Shown: positions 1 to 5,100 of the stretch, piece after piece
How the letters are laid out: each line of letters begins with the position of its first letter
How positions within the stretch are numbered: position 1 is the stretch's first letter
Source: Gemmatimonadota bacterium
GTDB lineage: Bacteria; Latescibacterota; UBA2968; UBA8231
Length of the DNA stretch: 7,821 bases
NCBI GenBank assembly: GCA_028875335.1
Contig: JAPPEF010000239.1
Coordinates: forward strand, 1-7,821
Reading direction: 5' to 3'
Notes under the pieces: model-generated
Seen by the model: the letters and a program-made list of their open reading frames with translations, nothing else
What the model was told of the DNA's origin: nothing
Database searches by the model: none
Translations under genes and position numbers: made by a program

Positions 1-404
1 ACACCGATCCTCAGTTCCAAGCGAGTGAAGGCTTTATCGTCGGGGCCAAAATGACCTCTGCGGCCTTTGATTCGTTCCTGCCCGGCGCCCGCTACGTCCT
101 CGCCATTGGCGTCATGCTCTTTGCCTACTCAACCATGATCTCATGGTCGTACTACGGGGAGCGAGCGTGGGAATACCTATTTGGCAGTCGCTTCAATCTA
201 ATCTTCCGGGTCATTTTCGTCGTCTTCGTCGTCTTCGGCTCGGTCGTCACGCTCAAAAACGTGCTCGACTTTACGGATATGCTCATCTTGAGCATGGCCT
301 TCCCCAACATCATCGGTGGCATCATACTCAGCCCGCAGATCAAAGCGTGTCTGCAAGATTACTGGGGCCGGCTGAAAAGCGGCGAGATGAAGCGCTACAA
401 GTAG
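1..404 (+). CDS. Sodium:alanine (AGCS family) symporter, C-terminal part
   Basis: The reading frame is open from the window edge (first full codon at 3) to a TAG at 402-404, giving about 133 C-terminal residues; the start lies outside the window. Sequence seen: LTSAAF-like stretch (MTSAAF), then a membrane segment running into STMISWSYYGERA and YLFG, a second hydrophobic segment rich in V/F, and a third (MLILSMAFPNIIGGIIL), ending in a basic cytoplasmic tail. The STMISWSYYG motif followed by the PNIIG segment is characteristic of the alanine/glycine:cation symporter family, which imports small neutral amino acids with Na+ across the inner membrane. Substrate (alanine, glycine or another) cannot be told from this part. 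It faces the next gene tail to tail with only 31 bases between stop codons and no convincing terminator hairpin in that gap. Confidence 0.9.
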   Translation, partial: TDPQFQASEGFIVGAKMTSAAFDSFLPGARYVLAIGVMLFAYSTMISWSYYGERAWEYLFGSRFNLIFRVIFVVFVVFGSVVTLKNVLDFTDMLILSMAFPNIIGGIILSPQIKACLQDYWGRLKSGEMKRYK

Positions 405-435
405 GCTGGGAAAATCGCTGGGAACGCCCTGACAA

Positions 436-2370
436 TCACCAGCTAAAGATGCGGTTATCGGTCATGCCGGTACAGGCGTCGATGACCAGCCAGACCCCAG
501 CGCTGGCAAACTGGCCGAGGATCGCCCCCATGAAGAACGGGCGAACGGCGCGGAAACCGCGCGGTCCCCAGTACTTGAGCACGATGGCCTTGCAAAGCCA
601 CGCCAAAAAGATCGAAAACCAAGAGTGACTCATCAGCCAGAGGCCGGCGATGGGGAAGCCAATGGGATGCACGGGCCACCACGTCAGGTAGTGCCGGGCC
701 AGCATCAGGCCGCCCATGATCGTCGCGCCAACCCCCGTAGAAAACCAGCCCTCCCAGCTAGGCCCAGTGGGATTGAGCAAGAGGCGGGCGACGAAACTCT
801 CAAAAGGGGCGCGGGCACCGCCGCCAAAAAACCAGCGGTTGAGATTGATGCCGCCGTAGCGGTAGGACAAATCGAGGATTGCCCACATCGAACTAACCAT
901 GCTGACCAGCACCGCGAGCATCAGCGCCCAGAAGAAGGGGCGGTGGCGTCCCTGCTGGCCGTCGAGCAGCTTGAGGGCGTGGGCGGCCGAGGCCATTACC
1001 ACGACGCGCAGTTCAGTGGCCCAAGTAAAGGAAAAGCCAAGAGCGGTAATGCCGGTTTCGCCGACCGCGGTCGTGCCAATCCCCGTGGCGACAAAGCTCT
1101 GCGGCATCATCGGCGTGCGCGCTTCGGGCACTCCACTTTCGGCGACAATGCGGGTCAGCGCCACGAAAATGGCAAAGGCGCTGAGCAGGAAGAGCAGGGC
1201 GACCAGCGGCGGCATGCCGCTCAGATAGAGCCAACCCCCGGCAAAACCCAAGCTCGCCAGCGCGCCGCAGACTGCGACGCGGTAGGAAAGAATCTCGTCG
1301 GAGTCATCGACATCCGCGGCATTGAAAAACGCCTTGCGGCACACGTCCTTGAGGTGTCCGCGCCCCACCCACAGCGTAAGAGCGACTAGCGCGATCAGCG
1401 CCCCCATTTCCTGATGGGCAATCGCCGGTGGATTGACGCTAAAAGTGTCTAGCGCCTCGCCAGAGGTGACGCCGAGCACGCCGTAGAGTCCCTTTTGCAC
1501 ATTGACCAGCACATTGCAAAACCACAGGCTGAAGGCGATCTCAAGGTTAATCAGATAGGCAAAGCCGAGAACCGGAAAACTGAGCACCACGGGCAAATGC
1601 ACGGTGTCGCGGAAAAGGCCAATGCCCGAGGAAAGCTGGATTTGCGGAAAGACGTGGAAGTAGTTGTGGAAGGCATTGGTCGAAGAGATGAGGCAGGGAA
1701 TGGCAAAGCCTATCCACAAGCTCGCGCTTTTGAAAAACGGCGGCAGCCGGCTCTCGTCACTTTGGCGCACCATGTCGAGCGGCAGTTGCGCCAGCGGATA
1801 GATGAGCTTTTCGCGCTCGATCCACTGGCGGCGGAGAACGACGGCCACGCAGATCATGGCGAAGTAAACGGCGACAATAAGGGCGCTCCACCCGAGCAAG
1901 GGGAACAGCCAAGCGTCCCAGGGAATTGGCGCGCCCGTGGGCAGGCCCTCGTAGAAGTGTTTGATAGCGCGCGCGTCGTCGGGGACCAAGAAGTCGCGGA
2001 TGTAGGGATGGAACAGGTCGTCCCAGCGGTTTTCCGGCGTGGCGAAGTAGAGCCAGGACCCCATGACCGGCAAGAGGTATTCAGAGAGGCCGCAGGTGGT
2101 AATCGCCGAGGCGATGAGCATCATGCTGTAGATCAGAAGCAGCTCGGCGCGGGCGAGGCCGCCACTGGGGAAGGCGCATTTGTATAAAGCGTTGAATACG
2201 CCGACCAAAAAGAAAAACAGGAAGAGCGCCCCAGGAGTGGAAAAATCCTGGGTCATATACGAGCCGCGCAGGACCATGTTGCAATAGGGAGCACCCGCGG
2301 CGAGAATAGCGGCGCAGAGCGCGCCCAAGAAGAAGGCCCTGAAAGTGTAACCTGAGCGTGGAGGGGACAT
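436..2370 (-). CDS. DUF6785/DUF6784-type polytopic membrane protein (putative transporter)
   Basis: A 644-residue integral membrane protein starting at an ATG. Hydrophobic segments are visible near residues 10-29, 46-66, 73-93, 153-178, 217-232, 258-285, 321-336, 365-405, 478-500, 542-557, 567-592 and 611-631, so roughly 12-14 membrane spans. A short N-terminal tail (MSPPRSGYTF) precedes span 1. Family-like landmarks are WIEREKLIYPLAQLP (183-197), RIVAESGVPEARTPMMPQ (407-424), and a C-terminal block with WWPVHPIGFPIAGLW (564-578) and the ID-TG motif (630-635). This matches my recollection of the DUF6785 family with its C-terminal DUF6784 region, which resembles oligopeptide-transporter-like permeases. 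The substrate is unknown and no function should be assigned. No purine-rich Shine-Dalgarno lies directly before the ATG. The start is chosen because the first span follows it at once, as expected. It is read separately from its neighbours. Confidence 0.8.
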   Translation of the reverse strand: MSPPRSGYTFRAFFLGALCAAILAAGAPYCNMVLRGSYMTQDFSTPGALFLFFFLVGVFNALYKCAFPSGGLARAELLLIYSMMLIASAITTCGLSEYLLPVMGSWLYFATPENRWDDLFHPYIRDFLVPDDARAIKHFYEGLPTGAPIPWDAWLFPLLGWSALIVAVYFAMICVAVVLRRQWIEREKLIYPLAQLPLDMVRQSDESRLPPFFKSASLWIGFAIPCLISSTNAFHNYFHVFPQIQLSSGIGLFRDTVHLPVVLSFPVLGFAYLINLEIAFSLWFCNVLVNVQKGLYGVLGVTSGEALDTFSVNPPAIAHQEMGALIALVALTLWVGRGHLKDVCRKAFFNAADVDDSDEILSYRVAVCGALASLGFAGGWLYLSGMPPLVALLFLLSAFAIFVALTRIVAESGVPEARTPMMPQSFVATGIGTTAVGETGITALGFSFTWATELRVVVMASAAHALKLLDGQQGRHRPFFWALMLAVLVSMVSSMWAILDLSYRYGGINLNRWFFGGGARAPFESFVARLLLNPTGPSWEGWFSTGVGATIMGGLMLARHYLTWWPVHPIGFPIAGLWLMSHSWFSIFLAWLCKAIVLKYWGPRGFRAVRPFFMGAILGQFASAGVWLVIDACTGMTDNRIFSW

Positions 2371-2395
2371 GGTTCACGTAGGAAAGGAGATTGTC

Positions 2396-2467
2396 ATGGG
2401 AATCAAAGATAAGAAAATCCCAGAGGCCATCCTCGCATACGTAGATATGAGCGACAGACATACATAA
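2396..2467 (+). CDS. Possible 23-codon small ORF, unrecognised
   Basis: A short frame runs from ATG 2396 to TAA 2465-2467, preceded by AAAGGAGA (2383-2390), so GGAG sits 6 bases before the ATG. The peptide begins MGIKDKKIPEAILAYVD and matches nothing I know. It lies divergently next to the membrane-protein start and just before the higBA-like scar on the same strand. The good ribosome site is the only positive evidence; a frame this short can arise by chance, and it may instead be debris of a deleted gene. Confidence 0.15.
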   Translation: MGIKDKKIPEAILAYVDMSDRHT

Positions 2468-2470
2468 CGT

Positions 2471-2545
2471 TTGACACTAATCGTCGACTATCATTAGGAG
2501 GCAGATATACCTGTAATGCCCCCCATTCATCCGGGAGAGATCTGT
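2471..2545 (+). pseudogene. Scar of a higBA-type toxin-antitoxin operon
   Basis: The frame ending at TAG 2495-2497 reads LTLIVDYH then stop; VDYH/EDYH directly before the stop is a common C-terminus of HigB (RelE-superfamily) toxins. An AGGAG Shine-Dalgarno overlaps that stop (2496-2500). Fifteen bases later ATG 2516-2518 opens MPPIHPGEIC, very close to the conserved N-terminus of HigA-type helix-turn-helix antitoxins (IHPGEIL). This order, spacing and strand are exactly those of a higBA junction. Upstream, the toxin frame is stopped at 2465-2467; downstream, the frame runs on to TGA 2684-2686 with no recognisable helix-turn-helix and enters the 3' end of the peptidase gene on the other strand. 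I infer that an operon was lost, leaving only its central joint. Each piece is short, so chance resemblance is possible. Confidence 0.45.
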
Positions 2546-2636
2546 CTGGTGATTAGCCCAGCGTCTGACGGATATCTACTGGCGGTCGGGTCGCAGTGTC
2601 AGAGCGAGAGCCTGAACATGTACCGGGTTGAAGGAA

Positions 2637-4814
2637 TCAGGAAGGATTGCTCAGGTTCGGCGCGAGATGCTGGTCGAACCACCTGAGTTCGCTCTCATAG
2701 TAGTCCCTAGTATCAGCAGCAGACCATGCCATGACGTGTTGTTCGCGCCGGTACTCCCTCATTTCTACGCGCTTGCCCAACCGCCTCAACGCCAAGAAGG
2801 TCTCACGGGCGCTCATAGCGGCGGGTTCGTCCTTGCTCCCGCACACCAGCATCAGCGGTGTCTCAACTTGGTCGAGGAGGAAAAACGGTGAGTTTTCGAT
2901 GTACCTCTTTCGTTTCTCCCAAGGTGTGCCTCCGGTGCGTCCCCCACTGAATTCGCACCACCGCATTGCATTGAAATTCGCAACATAGGTACTCGTCATG
3001 TTGACTCCCGTAGGGGCATTGGCGACACCAGCGCGAAAGGCGTTGGTTTGGGTGAGCAGTGCCACTACGGCATACCCACCATAACTGTGGCCCCGCACGC
3101 CGACTCGCTCTGCGTCGGCAAGACCCATCTCTACCGCTCGCTGAACAGCCGGGAGCGTCACTCCCGCAATCTGAGTAATCGGGTCATGGTCCTCTATGAT
3201 GGCATCTGGGTACATCGCTGCGTAGCCTGCGCCAGTGAGCAACTCGATCTCCAAGTCGTATATGTCGAGTCCGGGTACGTGGCGCTCCGAATTCGTCCTG
3301 CCAGGATAGACAGTCACGACCATTGGTAGGGCACCCCTGTCTTCTGCTCCTAATGGTGTGAAGACTGCTGCCCTCTGCGTTCGGCCATTCACATCTTCAA
3401 ACTCGATGATTCGCCGCGAGGGAGTCTCGATCTCCTCTCGCCAAGGGTTCAGTGTGAGAAGCGTCTTTGGCGTTCCCCCATCCATCGGGTACGCATCAAC
3501 CACCTCATCACCAGTCGCAGCGCCACGAATAAAAAAGAACTCGCGGGTCGCGGCGGTCGTGAATTCGTTCGCAGCCGGAAGCGGTAGTGATCGGACGACC
3601 GTTGTTTTTCCAGAATCAGCATTGATACGGACGACACAATAGGAGTCATCCCGACCATTCCGAGCGCGTCCATAAAAATCGCCTTGAGCATCCGTTTGCA
3701 GGACGGATTCCCCATGGCGTTGCACGAGGAGATCGACATGGAGTTGAGTAGTATTTGGATCTTCGGAGAGGCGATAACCAGTGTTCTCGCCGACAGAGAA
3801 AGCGTGCAGTGCGCCATCTTGCAACCAAACGAGTCGCTTGCCGTCGGCGCTCCACCAAGGTGCCTGATAGGGATGCGGAGCCGATTCCAACTCTGCCAGC
3901 ATGGTAGGCTCCGCCGAAGCGTCCGCCGGGACGATCCAAAGATGGTGGGGTTCCTTTGCGGCCCCCGTGACAAAGCAGATCATCTCACTGTCCGGTGACC
4001 ATGAGAGACGGCTTGCGTAGCTGTCGACCTGGACGTCCTTCGCAACGACATGAGGTTCGCGTCCATCAACCGGTACCACTAAGAGGTCGTGGACGTAGTG
4101 CGAGCGACCCCCCACAGGACTCTTGATATAGTTGAGCAGGGCCACCGCTTGCCCGTTCGGAGCTAACCGAGGAATGTTGAACTTCAAACCACATCCGTAC
4201 CGAGTAATAGCACCAGACTTAACATCCACACCCCCCACACACATGCTTGCATCTCGCCGTTGAAAGAATGGTTGGTTTTGATCGGCATCCAATTCTTTCG
4301 GGTCATAGGAGCGGACGATGACGTCGAGGTCAGTGGGAGATACTGTCGCTTGGGTATCCTCAGGAACGAGCCGCACTACAATGTGGAGGCCATCCGGTGT
4401 CCACTGGGGAACGCAGAAGTTCAGACCACAGTGGACAGCAGCGTCCCGGAACAGGCGCACTTCGCGCGTCCGTCGGTCCCACAAGCCAACACAGGCCTGG
4501 GTCTGAGGAGCAACCACGAATGCGGCGAGCGTCTGTCCGTCTGGCGACCACCGACCCGCCCAACTCATGGATGCGTCGGGAAACGGAACTATCGATTCGC
4601 CGGTCGCCGTGTCGAGCAGGAGAAGGTGGGCACCGTTCGATTCAAGATGGACGCCGTGGATCGTGCGGGCGGAACTCTCATCACCGAGCGGTTCGCGTCG
4701 ATTCGCTTCGCTCAGCGCGACCGCGAGCAACGCTCCATCGGGAGAGAGATCCCATGGGCAGCGATGGGCAAACTGATTGAGCTTCAGCAAGTCATCCACG
4801 ATAAATGGTCGCAT
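2637..4814 (-). CDS. S9 family peptidase (prolyl oligopeptidase-like)
   Basis: A 725-residue serine peptidase of the acylaminoacyl/dipeptidyl-peptidase type. The N-terminal part is a beta-propeller, with repeat signatures WDLSPDG (21-27), WSPDG (89-93), WTPDG (138-142), LAPNG (217-221), WSPDS (272-276) and WSADG (321-325). The alpha/beta-hydrolase catalytic domain follows from about residue 470. The nucleophile is Ser577 in GHSYGGY; the likely Asp is 662 (CGSKDEP) and His is 693 (REQHVMAW), so the triad looks complete. These enzymes cleave short peptides or remove N-terminal residues. No signal peptide is visible, so a cytoplasmic site is likely. The frame could be opened at a TTG 23 codons upstream, but ATG 4814 is preferred: AGGAGA (4824-4829) sits 9 bases before it and the family-like sequence begins there. 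Its base composition is visibly lower in GC (about half in one 60-base line checked) than the CocE gene beside it, hinting at different origin. Confidence 0.9.
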   Translation of the reverse strand: MRPFIVDDLLKLNQFAHRCPWDLSPDGALLAVALSEANRREPLGDESSARTIHGVHLESNGAHLLLLDTATGESIVPFPDASMSWAGRWSPDGQTLAAFVVAPQTQACVGLWDRRTREVRLFRDAAVHCGLNFCVPQWTPDGLHIVVRLVPEDTQATVSPTDLDVIVRSYDPKELDADQNQPFFQRRDASMCVGGVDVKSGAITRYGCGLKFNIPRLAPNGQAVALLNYIKSPVGGRSHYVHDLLVVPVDGREPHVVAKDVQVDSYASRLSWSPDSEMICFVTGAAKEPHHLWIVPADASAEPTMLAELESAPHPYQAPWWSADGKRLVWLQDGALHAFSVGENTGYRLSEDPNTTQLHVDLLVQRHGESVLQTDAQGDFYGRARNGRDDSYCVVRINADSGKTTVVRSLPLPAANEFTTAATREFFFIRGAATGDEVVDAYPMDGGTPKTLLTLNPWREEIETPSRRIIEFEDVNGRTQRAAVFTPLGAEDRGALPMVVTVYPGRTNSERHVPGLDIYDLEIELLTGAGYAAMYPDAIIEDHDPITQIAGVTLPAVQRAVEMGLADAERVGVRGHSYGGYAVVALLTQTNAFRAGVANAPTGVNMTSTYVANFNAMRWCEFSGGRTGGTPWEKRKRYIENSPFFLLDQVETPLMLVCGSKDEPAAMSARETFLALRRLGKRVEMREYRREQHVMAWSAADTRDYYESELRWFDQHLAPNLSNPS

Positions 4815-4863
4815 GGCATCACGTCTCCTAATTTGATGTAGGGTAAGATCGGGCGGATGTGAT

Positions 4864-4891
4864 AAGATAAGGAGACTTGACAAATTGTCAA
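4864..4891 (-). promoter_or_regulatory. Candidate promoter of the S9 peptidase gene
   Basis: On the minus strand TTGACA (4891-4886) is followed after 16 bases by TATCTT (4869-4864), which matches the -10 consensus at four of six positions. Transcription would begin near 4857, leaving a leader of roughly 40 bases before the ATG with its AGGAGA site. The -35 hexamer is the right half of a perfect palindrome, so a repressor binding there would block this promoter. Prediction from hexamers only. Confidence 0.4.
4877..4891. promoter_or_regulatory. Perfect 15-bp palindrome, candidate operator
   Basis: TTGACAAATTGTCAA is a perfect inverted repeat of TTGACAA around one central A. It lies in the divergent region between the S9 and CocE genes and supplies a consensus-like -35 hexamer to both strands. 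Symmetry of this kind suits a dimeric helix-turn-helix regulator acting on both genes. No regulator gene lies in the window, so its identity is unknown. Because TTGACA is itself a promoter element, part of the symmetry may simply reflect two back-to-back -35 boxes. Confidence 0.45.
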
Positions 4892-4905
4892 TAAGTATCT
4901 ATTTA
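4877..4905 (+). promoter_or_regulatory. Candidate plus-strand promoter P1
   Basis: TTGACA (4877-4882), a 17-base spacer, then TATTTA (4900-4905). The -10 is the first half of a perfect 12-bp palindrome, TATTTATAAATA (4900-4911), so this DNA should melt easily. Transcription would begin near 4912 and run toward the CocE gene through the terminator-like hairpin at 4982-5017. Confidence 0.4.
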
Positions 4906-4930
4906 TAAATAACTTATGAAAATATGTCCC

Positions 4931-4959
4931 TTGACAAAAACAACGACAATCATTATTTT
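4931..4959 (+). promoter_or_regulatory. Candidate plus-strand promoter P2
   Basis: A second TTGACA (4931-4936) followed after 17 bases by TATTTT (4954-4959). A start near 4966 would put the terminator hairpin almost at the 5' end of the RNA, giving a product of only about 50 bases unless read-through occurs. Weaker -10 than P1; AT-rich sequence makes chance matches likely. Confidence 0.25.
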
Positions 4960-4983
4960 CATTTATAGTAATTACAACGACAA
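4940..4983 (+). repeat. Direct repeat ACAACGACAA, two copies
   Basis: The 10-mer ACAACGACAA occurs at 4940-4949 and 4974-4983, 34 bases apart start to start, close to three helical turns. Its GACAA core is also present at 4879-4883 and 4933-4937 and, inverted, at 4885-4889. The copies flank the AT-rich block 4950-4973. They may be regulator half-sites; a short target duplication left by a lost insertion is an alternative. Confidence 0.35.
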
Positions 4984-5017
4984 AGGGAGCCCCGATTCGG
5001 TCGGCAGCTCCCTTTTT
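4982..5017 (+). terminator. Intrinsic terminator in the CocE leader
   Basis: AAAGGGAGC (4982-4990) pairs perfectly with GCTCCCTTT (5007-5015). Inside the loop CCGA (4992-4995) pairs with TCGG (5001-5004), leaving a small TTCGG loop. The hairpin ends in a run of five T (5013-5017) on the plus strand, so it is oriented to stop plus-strand transcripts; on the minus strand the T run is only three. No plus-strand gene ends upstream of it, so it either attenuates the CocE gene, ends a short RNA begun at 4877-4959, or is left over from a deleted gene. Confidence 0.7.
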
Positions 5018-5031
5018 GCGGCCTAAAAAAA

Positions 5032-5100
5032 ATGTTCAACAGTAAGATGATTTCCGGCGATGACCTGCTCGGGATCATCGATACGGAGCCAATGCGATGA
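5032..5100 (+). CDS. Possible 22-codon leader ORF coupled to the CocE gene
   Basis: A short frame begins at ATG 5032 (or ATG 5047) and ends at TGA 5098-5100, which overlaps the CocE start codon as ATGA. It ends SGDDLLGIIDTEPMR. The overlap is the classic geometry for translational coupling. However, no good ribosome site precedes either ATG, the frame is open only from about 4969, and CocE has its own GGAG, so this may be chance or the end of a truncated gene. Confidence 0.2.
   Translation: MFNSKMISGDDLLGIIDTEPMR

Noticed and set aside
459..486. Inverted repeat GGTCAT ... ATGACC near the end of the membrane protein gene
   Set aside because: Six base pairs with a 16-base loop inside coding sequence and no T run; not a convincing terminator for either convergent gene.
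625..2187. Two long plus-strand frames (254 and 230 codons) opposite the membrane protein gene
   Set aside because: Their translations are rich in Arg, Gly, Ala, Glu, Gln and His with no domain signature, as expected for the antisense of a GC-rich membrane protein gene; the minus-strand frame has clear membrane spans and family motifs.
2081..2461. Minus-strand frame starting at 2461 (MSVAHIYVCEDGLWDFLIF...)
   Set aside because: The first 30 residues look protein-like, but there is no ribosome site, and from 2370 on the frame is a shifted reading of the membrane protein gene. It could be debris, but evidence is too thin to call.
2611..2641. Possible terminator hairpin (CCTGA ... TCAGG) after the S9 gene
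   Set aside because: Only five base pairs with a 21-base loop and no T run on either strand.
2546..2686. Continuation of the HigA-like frame to TGA 2684-2686 as a functional antitoxin
   Set aside because: After MPPIHPGEIC no helix-turn-helix can be seen in any of the three plus-strand frames, and the frame overlaps the 3' end of the S9 gene.
4815..4883. Longer N-terminus of the S9 peptidase from a TTG at 4883
   Set aside because: The TTG lies inside the palindrome and -35 region, has no ribosome site and adds a sequence unlike the family; ATG 4814 has AGGAGA at 9 bases.
4945..4965. Fur-box-like sequence (AATCATTATTTTCATT)
   Set aside because: Only partial agreement with the Fur consensus in AT-rich DNA, and no iron-related gene is nearby.
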